From: Cycas panzhihuaensis
Taxonomy: Eukaryota > Cycadophyta
NCBI GenBank assembly: GCA_023213395.1
Contig: CM041465.1
Coordinates: 222,153,741-222,217,740, forward strand
DNA length: 64,000 nt
Reading direction: 5' to 3'
The notes below the pieces were generated by a model. That model worked only from the letters and a program-made list of their open reading frames with translations. It did not search any database and had not been told where the DNA came from. Numbering within the stretch: position 1 is the stretch's first letter; the number at the start of each line of letters is the position of its first letter. Shown here one piece after another: positions 54,466-64,000 of this stretch. A program made the position numbers and the translations under genes.

Positions 54466-55778
54466 ACATTCACGATCATGGGAAGCTACTTAACAAGTCA
54501 AACATTTTTTTTTCTCTCTCAAATCAAGTATTCTCTCTATCCACGTAGAGATTAAGGAAAGACCTTTACTTAGTACTCTCTTCATAGAGATTGAGGAATA
54601 GTACTAATATGATCTTAGAGTTATAAGGGAAGGGAAATTTCTTCCCCTAGGTAACACTAGTACTTTATTTTTCTAACTTGCATTCTTTTTTTAGTTTTAT
54701 TCCTTTATTTCAATTTCTATATTAGATTATTAGTTTAAGGGTAGATAACACCACTAGGAAGCTACCCTTTCTCCCTACCACCTCTCTTTTCTAGGTAGAT
54801 AACATTGCTTGGTAGTTACCCAAGTAGTTAGTTAGAGACCTTATAATAGGGGTCTTTAAAAATCACAAGGATCTATCATTTTGGCTAAATGCATTATGGA
54901 TTTTTTGCCCTTTGCATGAAAGATTAGAGATAACACTCCTGAAATAAGCATTAGATAGAACCTAGCTATGAAAGCATGCTTCCACGTACCTTCGAGTATA
55001 TAGGAGGACCCCTTTAGGTCCCAAATCCTTTCCTAGTATAGACAAACTATCAACTGCTAAAGCTTTATAATGTAGTGGTTAGCAATTAGTACCATGAAGC
55101 TACTTACCTCAAACTTCTACATTAAAAGTTTATTGCCAGGACTATATGACCAAGCACAACTTCTCTAGTGGTTGGTAGGATACCTTTAATCATTTTACAC
55201 CCTACTTCACCTACTCTATTTCCTAATTAAGTTCACAAGCCACATACTATAAAAGAAGAAGAAGAAGAAAGAAAGAAGAAAAAGAAACACATAAATTAAA
55301 GAAGAAGAAGAAGAAAAGGAAAGAAAGAAGGAAAAAAACATAGAAATAAAAAAAAAAACTTTAGTTAGTCACTCTTCATAGTGCAAATTCATAGCTAAAA
55401 ATTACCCTTATAGTTGATATACCTTATTTTAATCGGCACATTATGTTAGTCATTTTATACTAGGTTAGTTCATATAAGCAATTCTCATACTTTTCAGTAC
55501 TTGGGTTACTAATGGATCTTGCCACCTCAAATTCACCTTAAAATTTTATATACCCTATTTGGACAAGATTTTAATGCTCTATTCAATAGGATAATATCTT
55601 GTTTATATAATTTTTGGGGTCAATAGACTATAGACACCCCACACCCCCTATTTACCCCTTCTCTCTCCTGTAACAACTCCCTCATTCTGATATCTTCTTC
55701 TTTCTTGATCTATCACATTTTGTCCATTTCCCTTCTTTCTACTTATTCCCATTTCTCTAATCCCCTTCTATAAGTCTA
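54466..55778 (+). other. Leader of element G, with a GAA-rich tract
   Basis: About 1.3 kb untranslated. A purine-rich GAA/GAAA microsatellite-like tract lies at about 55252-55345. No gene supported. Confidence 0.7.
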
Positions 55779-56850
55779 ATGGAAAAAACTCAAAAAGAGA
55801 AATTTTTTGATTTAACCATTAACTTATCCAACTCCAAACAAGAGGTCAATAGTAGATTTGATGGCATACCTACTGAATTTGATCTTGATGGCAACAAACA
55901 AGAGATTCTTAATCAACTCCAATAGCTATTACAATCTTAACTCTAAAGCACATGAACTTCTAATATAATAGGAAACCAACCTCTACCATTTCAAGGAAGT
56001 AATGCAACTATAGGAGATTCTCCACCAAGGCAACCCCTTTTTCACCATAAAATCAATATTCTTATCATTGATCTGGATGCAAATAGAGAGTGTACTTAGA
56101 GCTGGATTAAGAAGTTAGAATTCTACTTCACACTCCACCTAATGTTAGAGGAAGACCAACTCTTATATGTCTCTAGCCACTTAGATGGATGAGCCTACCA
56201 TTGATTTAATTGGTAGAAGTGAGAATATCACTCTCACCTAACATGGTCCCACTTCACTAGCTATTTCTTTGAATAATATGAGGATACATAGAGTTAATCT
56301 TTCTTCAACTTAAATAGAGTACAACGGTAGAGGGTTATACTGATAAATTTCAAGCTTTATACAATCGCTCATCATAAATCCAAAACTTAGACAAATAAAC
56401 AATGAGTAATGTTTATGTAGTTAGACTTCAAGATCATATTTAGATCCCTCAAGGAAGCATTCAAGTGGTCTTGAGTAGTAGAGGCTAAATTTGTAGTAGA
56501 TAGACCCTTAACTACTCATTGGGATAACCCTTAGTTCTCATGCACTCAACAATCAGACTTCCAGTGACTGTGGCCTTGATTTGATGATGTCACCCATCCT
56601 TAGGTTGACTTTGTATGTCCTAGATCATGATAGGATGATCCCACCTGCCCATCCTCAGGTTGACTTTGTATGTCCTAGATCATGATAGGATGATCCCACC
56701 TGCCTAACTACTAATTGACAGAATGATGACTCATCCACCAAAGAGTCTAAATTTTCTAAGCTGAAGTACAATGTTGACTAGAGGTCAGCCTCTATATGTA
56801 GTGTGCAGAAAAGTGGACTTTTAGGCATGGCCATTTCTACAAGGCATGAT
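55779..56850 (+). pseudogene. gag: gag remnant of element G
   Basis: ATG at 55779 opens a frame beginning MEKTQKEKFFDLTINLSNSK, then SRFDGIPTEFDLDG. Past a few stops the capsid has WIKKLEFYFTLHLMLEEDQL near 56104, the normal W-x-x-x-x-E-x-x-F opening of the retrotrans_gag domain. A 55-bp direct repeat (56593-56702) disturbs its C-terminal part. No zinc knuckle is readable. Confidence 0.72.
56593..56702 (+). repeat. 55-bp tandem duplication in G gag
   Basis: Units 56593-56647 and 56648-56702, differing at one base (CCATCCTTAGG versus CCATCCTCAGG). 55 is not a multiple of three, so it also shifts frame. Confidence 0.93.
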
Positions 56851-56852
56851 GC

Positions 56853-57110
56853 ATGGTGTTTTCCATGAACCCATCCCTATCCCTTGATGAATCCTTTAAC
56901 TTTGACTCTAAACACAAGGTCGAAGATAAAACCTATGATGACCCTACCCTAGCCCCCCACCTCAAAGTATCCCTATTCATTATCACTACCTCCTCTTGTC
57001 TTGAACCTGTACGAGTTAGAGGCATTCTTCATAAGGCTCTAATGTCTATCTTGATTGATGGTAGCATATCACTTAACCTCCTTGATATCTCTATAGCTTA
57101 ATAACTTAAC
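56853..57110 (+). pseudogene. Aspartic protease remnant of element G
   Basis: Open frame 56853-57101 with VRVRGILHKALMSILIDGSISLNLLD. ILIDGSISLNLL corresponds to V-L-I-D-(S/T)-G-A-(S/T)-x-(N/S)-F-(I/L) with one residue missing (DGSI for D-S-G-A-S). Position between gag and RT agrees. Confidence 0.75.
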
Positions 57111-57619
57111 CTATATATCATACCAAAACCTAGCTTCACCTATTCTATGCTAGGGTACCAAAAGCTCCATTGTGCATGTGTTATTAAAAACCTCAAAGTC
57201 TAAATTGGCTCCTACCTTTTGGTGTCAGATTTCTATACCTTATCAATAAGAGGGTACAATGCTTAGGGATTCAATGGTTGCAAATGTTAGGAACTTACAA
57301 TATGAATAACTTACCTACTATCCCATTCATCACTTTCAAAGACCAAATCAATCGAAATCATAACATTTATAGGATGTAGTCCCCTCCTAACCAATTGATC
57401 TCTCTTAGATGCATGAAACACCATTTTTAATCTTACTTAAGACATATAGTTTGCCTCAATAATATTTAAATCAAACCAAAAATTTATCCACATATCCGAG
57501 ACATCATTACCTAATATGAGTAGGTATTTACTCCTCTACCCACTACTACCCGTCCTAATTATGGCTTCTATCATATAATTGTTCTCCAATCTAATTATGA
57601 CCCTATCAGCCTCATACCC

Positions 57620-58830
57620 TACTTTAACTCATACTCTCAAAGGAATGAAATTGAGAAACTCACAACTAAGCTCCTTGACATGTGCATAATCTAACCAAGT
57701 AAAAGCCCTTATGCAACTCCAATCATCTTAGTTAGAAAGAAAGATGGCTCCTTCTATCTTTGTGTTGATTACAGGGAACTAAATAAGATTACCATTAAAA
57801 GTAAGTTCCCCACCTCTCACATAGATGACATACTGGACAAAATCCATGGTGCAACTATTTTTTCTAAGTTAGACCTTCAGTCTGGTTACTACCAAATCCT
57901 AATTATCCCATAATATTGCTATAAGATAATATTTCAAATACATCATGGCCATTTTGAGTTTCGTATAATGCCCTTCAAACTTTGTAATACCCTAGTAACT
58001 TTTTAGGCTCTCATGAAAAACTTTTTGGCCCATATCTTCAAAAGTTTATCATAGTTTTGTTCGATGATATTCTTATTTATAATGTCTACTTAGACCACCA
58101 TATCCAACACCTAAAAATTATTCTTCAAATTAAAAAAAACCATCAACTCTATATAAAATTATCTAAGTGCAAGTTTTGGCAATCTGAACTCAAATACTTG
58201 GGGTATATTATATTATTATAAGGGGTACACATGGATCCCAATAAAATATCTATTATCATGACTTGGCCAACACCTACCACACTTATCCAACTACGTGCAT
58301 TCCTTGGGTTCACATGATTCTATCAATGTTTTGTACATAACTACACTACCTTCACCACCCCCTTAACCAATCACCTTCATAAAGAGGCTTTCTAATGGTC
58401 TTTAAAAGTTGATGCTATTTTTTCTCATGTCAAGGTCGTAATGACCTCTACTACAATCCTCATCACTCATGATTTTAACAAGCATTTCTAGCTTGAATAT
58501 GATGCATTGGGCTTTGACTTGGGTGGAATCCTAGTGTAAGACTCTCATCATATTGCATTTGAGAGCTAAAAATTAAAAAAACACGAGCTTTGTCTCTCTA
58601 CATACTAGAAGGAGATAATAACTATTATTCACACTATTTATAAAAGGTGACAATACCTCTTAGGCTCTAAATTCAGTATTCTCATAGACCATTATAGTCT
58701 CCATAATCTATTGGTCAACTAATCTTATCCAAAGAATAATCTAAGTTGGTTCACTGTCTACAAGTATTTGACTTCTTAATATCATATAAAAAAGATAAAG
58801 ACAATACAGTTGCAGATGCCCTTTCATGTA
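57620..58830 (+). pseudogene. Reverse transcriptase and RNase H of element G
   Basis: RKKDGSFYLCVDYRELNKITIKSKFP near 57735, SKLDLQSGYYQI near 57868, HGHFEFRIMPF near 57945, and LFDD at 58057-58068 with ILIY after it (normally FVDDILIY). The RNase H has a degraded D-A-S stretch near 58500 (YDALGFDLGGIL), LCLST near 58590 and QYLLGSKFSILIDHYSL near 58655. Frameshifts at several points, stops at W codons. Confidence 0.84.
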
Positions 58831-58959
58831 TCCACCTTGATGATAATGCTCTTAACCTAAACCTCCATGCCATAAGTAATTCCCAACCCATTTGGCTTGA
58901 TGAATTATGGGTTGAAAACTAGGCCTAGCTTGACTACCCTAACTAGAGAATTTTTTTTC

Positions 58960-59760
58960 ACCTATAAAGGTTGGATAACCTTTAATAATCATCTCCTTTA
59001 TCACAGTCACATCTCTGTCGACCCATCCTCCTCATTCATACCTAGAATTCTAATAGAATACCACTCTTCTCCCCTTGGTGGCCACTCACATTTTGATAAG
59101 ACTTATTAACAAATTCATGTAGATTTCTTTTGGCCCTATATGAAGTCCACTATATTCACCTTCATATTAGAATGTGACACATATTAGTGAAATAAAGTCA
59201 ATACCAAAGTCCTTCCCAGACTTCTCCAACCATTAAATATTCCACAAGGCAAGTGCTAGGATATTTCCATGGACTTTATCATGGGCTTCGCTCCATTCGT
59301 TTGGTTTAACTCTATTTGGATAATCATTGAATGATTAATTAAGTAGTCATACTTTCTCCCTGTTCACACCTCATATATATCCTATTGTCTTATCAACCTA
59401 TATGTCTAATTCATATTTCACCTCCATGGTTTCTCTTCACCCATCATTTATGACTAAGACCCTAAGTTTACTAGCTCCTTTTGGTAAGCAATTTTTAAGG
59501 CTATTGGAACCTTACTTAACATGATTTCTACCTATCACCCAAAAATAAATGGTCAATTTGAGGTCAAAAATAAAACCCTAGAAACTTATCTGTGTTGCTT
59601 TGCCTTAAAACACCAAGCTAAATGGACCTCTTGGCTTGTCCTAGTGGAGTACAGGTATAACTCCTCTTACCATTTTACTATTAGTATGTCCCTCTTTTGG
59701 GTCCTTTATGGTTACCACCCCCTTCCCATCATACCTTAGCTACAAACTTTTGTATGGCTT
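58960..59760 (+). pseudogene. Integrase of element G
   Basis: HHCC region: EYHSSPLGGHSHFDKTY near 59060 and FFWPYMKSTIFTFILECDTY near 59125. Core: DFIMGFAPF near 59276 (first aspartate), YDxDPKFTSSFW near 59452 (second), and the open frame 59521-59739 with STYHPKINGQFEVKNKTLETYL (E third). WVLYGYHP closes the core. These match chromovirus integrases. Confidence 0.87.
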
Positions 59761-60149
59761 CTGTACAACAAAATCTTCAAGAGATGGACCAAATCCTGCA
59801 TACTCTTCGATAAAATCTAGCTATCACCCAAAATTAAATGAAGAAACTTATCAACTACTACTGATCTGATTAGTCTTTTGATATTGGAGATCTAGTATTT
59901 CTTTGCCTCCAACCTTATAAGCAATAGCCTCTTAAGTTATATCAAGGGCATAAATTAAGCCTCCATTACTATGGCCCTTATAAAGTTCTCTATAAAATTG
60001 GTGAAGTTGCTTATGCCCTTGAACCCCTCCTCCCCGAATATTAATATCCATAATGTTCTCCATGTTTCTTACCTAAAAAATACCTTAGAGCTAAAATTAC
60101 ACCCTACATCACCTTACACATTCTCTCTAAGGAGTAAACACTTATAATC

Positions 60150-60320
60150 CCACCTAATAAAATCCTTGCCAATTGCTAGTATCACCTCTGAAATTGCATT
60201 ATTTTTTAACACTTGGTATAGTGGGCCAGTTCTGATATAGATGAAGTAACATGGGAATCCAACGAGTTTGTCTAGTAGTATCCTCATCTTTAACGATGCA
60301 GGGACTTAACATTTAAGGGG
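60150..60320 (+). pseudogene. Chromodomain-like tail of element G pol
   Basis: DIDEVTWESNEFV (60234-60275) preceded by a VxW-type stretch and followed after stops by YPHL fits the end of plant chromovirus chromodomains (V-x-W-x-x-x-x-x-x-E-A-T-W-E-x-x-x-x-x-x-x-x-F-P). In family terms the chromodomain helps target integration to heterochromatin. Followed by the polypurine tract. Confidence 0.68.
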
Positions 60321-60332
60321 GGGGGGGGGACT
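60316..60332 (+). promoter_or_regulatory. Polypurine tract of element G with a long G run
   Basis: AAGGGGGGGGGGGGACT directly before the 3' LTR. The G run (60318-60329) is 12 or so bases and its length may be unreliable. Confidence 0.75.
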
Positions 60333-60680
60333 TGTAATATAACCCCACTTTTACTAAGCACTAGCAAGTGGGAGCCACTAATGGGTTAAGGATTAATATA
60401 ATTATTAAGATTTATACATGGACTACTAAGCCATCCAATAAGATATAAGGCCATTAGAGCCACCAATAGAATCACAAGGAAGAAGACCCTCACATGTGTA
60501 TTTAAAAGGTTAAATATCACTTGTAATAGTTATTGAGTATTATTATCTTTAAAGAGAAAGTACTTTGATACTTCTTTTGGTGATCAATTCATTTATAATC
60601 TATTATGAACTTGTGATATTTTGGCTTTTACTTCTATTGGACTACATTTGCAAGGTCAATTTCTAAGAGGAAATACTCCA
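60333..60680 (+). repeat. 3' LTR of element G
   Basis: TGTAATATAACCCC...AATACTCCA, followed by the right target copy GACTC at 60681-60685. Confidence 0.92.
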
Positions 60681-60685
60681 GACTC
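60681..60685. repeat. Target site duplication of element G, right copy (GACTC)
   Basis: Identical to 54099-54103. Element H resumes here. Confidence 0.92.
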
Positions 60686-61133
60686 TTACCTAGAAAATAG
60701 CTTGAATGTGGGAGGCCATAATATACCCATTAGGTAGGGTCATTTGAAAACTGTCACTTAGATGATTAGGATGTTAGTTGTATAAAAGTTAGGTATAATG
60801 GTAAGATAACCATGCTTACATGAAGGGGAACTCTCAATGAGGGCATCAGGGAAAGCATGCTCATGCACCCTTATTACAATTATGACAAGATTAGGAAGGG
60901 CCCAAAGTGTATGATTTTGGGCTAAAAAGAGGAAGGACATCATCATAAGGCGCTTTTCCTTAAGAAGTAATAAGGAAGGTCACTTGGCATATAGGCAACT
61001 CAAAGCCTTCATCTCTAAACTTAAGGTTGCTTAGAATGACAAGGTAGTTATAACTACCCATACCTAAGGGAGTGAAAGTAACCAAATTAGGTTGAGGAGG
61101 TGGTATATCCTCCTCATAATAGGGATCATATGA
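60686..61133 (-). pseudogene. Upstream pol segment of element H between G and E
   Basis: Minus strand, continuing the sequence interrupted at 54103. A 62-codon open frame (60758-60946) has no recognised domain. The plus-strand phrase GTTGAGGAGGTGGTA near 61091 parallels CTTGAGGAGGAGCAG near 42235 in I, placing it in the protease-linker region. Confidence 0.5.
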
Positions 61134-61359
61134 TGGATGCTAATGCATCAAGGTTATTACATTAATTATATGAAAGTGACTTTAAGTTAACTAAGTCATA
61201 TAGTTAAATGTAATTTAATGTATATTTTAATGTAATTTTAGAATCATATCATTAGACACCTCTCATTTTTGCTCTTAATCTTGTTCTCTTTATTTTGCTC
61301 TTATTATGTGCCATTGATTTAGTGTAGTAAAGTGTGGCAACTAGATTCTTCACCTAACA
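61134..61359 (+). repeat. 5' LTR of element E
   Basis: About 226 bp. The first 35 bp resemble the A/B LTR; the rest diverges. Ends CACCTAACA, two bases before the primer binding site, the same spacing as in A/B. Confidence 0.7.
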
Positions 61360-61361
61360 AC

Positions 61362-61373
61362 TAGTATCAGAGT
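61362..61373 (+). promoter_or_regulatory. Primer binding site of element E
   Basis: TAGTATCAGAGT, the initiator-Met type site with the second base changed G to A and the last base C to T. Confidence 0.75.
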
Positions 61374-63400
61374 CATTGTTGACCATGTTTTTCCACTAGG
61401 CTTGTACAAAGCTATTAATACTTCTCACTTATAATTAATGTAAGGTTGAGAGCTTATTTGAGGACTTTATTCTGTATTAGAGAGCTTGAAACTATATTAT
61501 TTTATATGTTGCTACATTTTATATGTGTGCAAAATTTTAGAGGTGAAAAGACTAATTTTTGAAGTTATTTGATTACTAAAACAGCGCTAAAAGCATTGAA
61601 GGCCTAAAATTTTATGAAAAATTTAACCATCTCAAATTTTGATGTGTAGGGTTGGCTTACTAAGAGGATCATTTTTATCTTCTAAAGTATCTTCAGATTT
61701 AGCCCAAAACAACTAATTTTAGTTGAAATAAAAGATCAAAATTTGTAGATGAGTGACCTAGGGCAATTTCCTCAATAAAATCCTTTAAATATGAGCTAAA
61801 AATCTGAATTTTTTTTTTAAGGGATCTAGTAGATTTATGTATCAAGAGTATTTTGAGATAAATTTCATTAAATTTTGTCCACTGGTTAATGAGATATTTG
61901 TAATTTTTTAATAGATGCTAAATTTACCTATCCAATCCTACAAAAAATGTTTTAAGGGCATTTTAGGTAGTTTTTTGGCTATTTTTGGATATGATGCAGA
62001 AGGAAAATTGATGTACATGTCAAGATGAAGCTTTTGACATATTGAAGTTTGGATTCTGAGACAATGAATTTAGTAAGATTCTACTTTTATGTTTTTTTTA
62101 AGTAAATTTTTTTATGCCTTTTTAGAAATCTGAATTCACTATCTTATCAGAAACAACATTCTGAACACTTTTTTCTTATTTCATAAATTTAAATTCCATC
62201 ATTTAGGCCTTCATATTTAGAATTTTTAGAAAATTTTACCCATTTATTATTATTTATAAATTTTGTGAAAAAAAATCATAAAATAGGGCAAAATAACATG
62301 CATCTAGATTTAGAAAAATTGCCATTTTAGTGGTAAATTGATTTGCTTTTATGCCCTTTATGGATTTTGTATTAAAAATTCTAAAAATATATTTGAAAAC
62401 ATTGTACTAAAGTAAGGGAACCATTGGATCAAAAAAAACATCTAGTTTCCCTACTAAATCTAGCATGTTCTTTCTATTTCCATATATAGCATAAAGCAAA
62501 AGATAAAGCAGCAACAATAATAAAATAAACACAAAAGGAAAATAATATATTTGGCATCTTTCTATTTTAGTCTTCAGTTTAGGTTATTCAAAAATAACTT
62601 GCATTATTTCCTAAAAGGAATATCATCCATACAACTTATACCGCTAGTTCTTAACTTGTGTGCACACTTGCCTTGGTTGAAATACACCATGGTTGGCTAA
62701 AGCCTGAGCCCTAAGGGACATGTGAGTTTCATACTGGGTCTGGTCTTAACCAAATTAATGGTAGAGGTACAAGTTAGCCATACCTATAGCCTCTAATTAG
62801 GGATAATCCTAATAAGTACTTAGGAAAACTAAAAACTTTAATCAAGATAAAAATATACTTGGTGCAATATCTATTATAGCCATGAGATATACACGTACTA
62901 TTTGACTCTTTGGAGGAGGTATATAGTTACTCATTAGTGAACTGGGTGAGGACTAGGAGCACCTAGGCTTCACTGTGACTTAGATTTCATTACTAAGTAT
63001 AGGTGCAGGTATCACAGGTGAAGGCCCTAATACATATACTAGAAGCCACCTTAGGCATTGATATCTCAACTACTTTAGACTTGATATAGAGATTTGGGTT
63101 TGATCATACATCCTACATCAAATTTAGTTTTTTAGTTATGTGCACCCATATGCTGGCTTCTACATGGGCATAATCTTGATTTTATAATCACATGACACAT
63201 TGTTTATCTTTGTGATCCTTATATTACCATTTGTACACATCATCAAACCTTGTTGTGTCAGGAGTATTTGCCATAAGTATTGGTTACCTATTATCATTGC
63301 TTAATACTTAATCATATTTTTTCCTTTTACACTAGGTATATCAGCCACATGTGTCAGTGGCATTTTCATTTACTATTTCTTTTATTTCATCATCTTCACC
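61374..63400 (+). other. Untranslated leader of element E
   Basis: About 2 kb, the same length as B's leader. From about 62640 it parallels B's leader from about 6650 (CCTTGGTTG..., GGAGGAGGTATATAGTTACTCATT near 62915 and 6893). No gene supported. Confidence 0.72.
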
Positions 63401-64000
63401 ATGTCTTCTCAATTTAAGTAGAATATAAATTACATCTTAAAAGGGAAAGGTAATTAGGATCTATGGTATACTAGAGTTAAAAATGCTACTAAGTATGAAG
63501 GCCTTTGGAGAGCCCATCTATAACTTACACCTATCATTCTTATGATAGTAATGGTGCCTACCTCTGGAGGAACACCACCTATAGCTCCAGTAGATCCTAC
63601 AACTAAATTATAATGGAAAATTGATGATGAGAAGATTCGTGTAGGTATTCTATTGGTGACTAATTATTCCCCACATAATCTAATTGATAAAGAACAACAT
63701 GATACAACTTAGAAAGTCCTCAAGGATCTTAAAAAGAATTTTGATGCAAAGTTTGACCTTAAATTTGTTCATCTAATCTTAAAGATGAATAAGATGAAGA
63801 TGTAGAAGGGATGTGTACATGAAACAATCAACCTCCTTCAACCAATCAAATAAGCAATATATAAAGATTTTAAGACCTAATGTGTTACATGGGCATTCCT
63901 CATATAGTCTTATCTGCATGTACTTGATTATAAGAACTTGCTTAAGAGTCTTCAATCAAGTGGAATATTGAAGACACTAACTTCAAAGCTCTCACATAGA
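63401..64000 (+). pseudogene. gag: gag of element E, truncated by the window edge
   Basis: ATG at 63401 (MSSQFK, then a stop where B has Q). NINYILKG, VKNATKYEGLWRAHL, GILLVTNYSPHNL and KVLKDLKKNFDAKFDLKFVHLILKMNKMKM follow, matching B's gag through the whole 200 codons. Stops replace Q and W codons. The gene continues beyond 64000. Confidence 0.8.

Larger units (their letters stand above)
54104..60680 (+). mobile_element. Ty3/gypsy chromovirus-like element G inserted in H
   Basis: LTRs 54104-54450 (347 bp) and 60333-60680 (348 bp), primer binding site TGGTATTAGAGCC at 54453-54465, gag, protease, RT, RNase H, integrase and a chromodomain-like tail, then a G-rich polypurine tract. The 5-bp duplication GACTC is perfect, although the LTRs differ at about one position in eight by eye. 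It is inserted in plus orientation within minus-strand H. All genes carry stops. Confidence 0.92.
45850..61133 (-). mobile_element. Tat-like Ty3/gypsy element H, decayed, split by F and G
   Basis: Minus strand, same family as I. Segments: integrase to RT at 45850-48564; 53213-54103 (before RT); 60681-61133 (further upstream, linker/protease). These are separated by the copia element F (48565-53212) and the gypsy element G (54104-60680). Element E begins at 61134, so H's 5' end is either beyond or lost. Joining the segments gives the same order as I. An antisense PMD-like frame lies downstream of its pol at 44395-45250. No LTR pair found. Confidence 0.75.
61134..64000 (+). mobile_element. Ty1/copia element E, 5' end, distant relative of A and B, continues past the window
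   Basis: 5' LTR about 61134-61359 (TGGATGCTAATGCATCAAGG..., like the TGAAATGGGTTAATGTCACAAGG start of A/B), primer binding site TAGTATCAGAGT at 61362-61373, leader to 63400 and gag from 63401. The gag matches A and B in residue order though bases differ considerably, so it is another subfamily. It runs off the right edge. Confidence 0.82.

Overview
The window is plant repetitive DNA. It is AT-rich and made almost entirely of LTR retrotransposons in several states of decay. The evidence for a plant is the mix of Ty1/copia and Ty3/gypsy lineages, initiator-Met-type primer binding sites (TGGTATCAGAGC and variants), Tat-like gypsy pol with an extra archaeal-type RNase H, and plant-mobile-domain-like reading frames. 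I found no host gene, tRNA, rRNA, CRISPR array or bacterial-type feature. The species cannot be named from the sequence.

Left third (1-24694). Two copies of one copia family, A and B, lie head to tail and share one 298-bp LTR (5187-5484), which is followed directly by B's primer binding site. B is split inside its reverse transcriptase by a second copia element, C (10686-22170). C is split inside pol by a third copia element, D, on the minus strand (15055-20210). D has two identical 219-bp LTRs and a perfect 5-bp target duplication (GAAAC). The nest therefore reads B, then C inside B, then D inside C, and D is by far the youngest. Local rearrangements followed: a 365-bp tandem duplication across the C/B junction with a fold-back scar, and a 554-bp repeat of the 3' UTR plus LTR at B's end, which looks like the remains of a third tandem unit.

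Middle (24695-34073). A fold-back structure and about 2.4 kb of unassigned AT-rich sequence precede a gypsy element J (27246-34073) on the plus strand. J has LTRs of about 1.05 kb carrying a 21-bp minisatellite.

Right half (34074-64000). Two decayed Tat-like gypsy elements, I (pol about 38444-43830) and H (45850-61133), both on the minus strand, make the scaffold. I has an archaeal-type RNase H downstream of its integrase. Downstream of both pol genes lies an antisense (plus-strand) frame resembling the plant mobile domain. H is split by a copia element F (48565-53212) and by a chromodomain-bearing gypsy element G (54104-60680, 5-bp target duplication GACTC). It is then abutted at 61134 by the 5' end of a further copia element E, a distant relative of A and B that runs off the window.

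No coding region is intact. In A, B, C, E, F, G, H, I and J the lesions are mostly stop codons of the C-to-T or G-to-A type, as expected for methylated silent DNA, plus indels. In D the lesions are mostly small frameshifts. All protein calls come from motifs read by eye in fragmented frames, and the edges of domain remnants are approximate.
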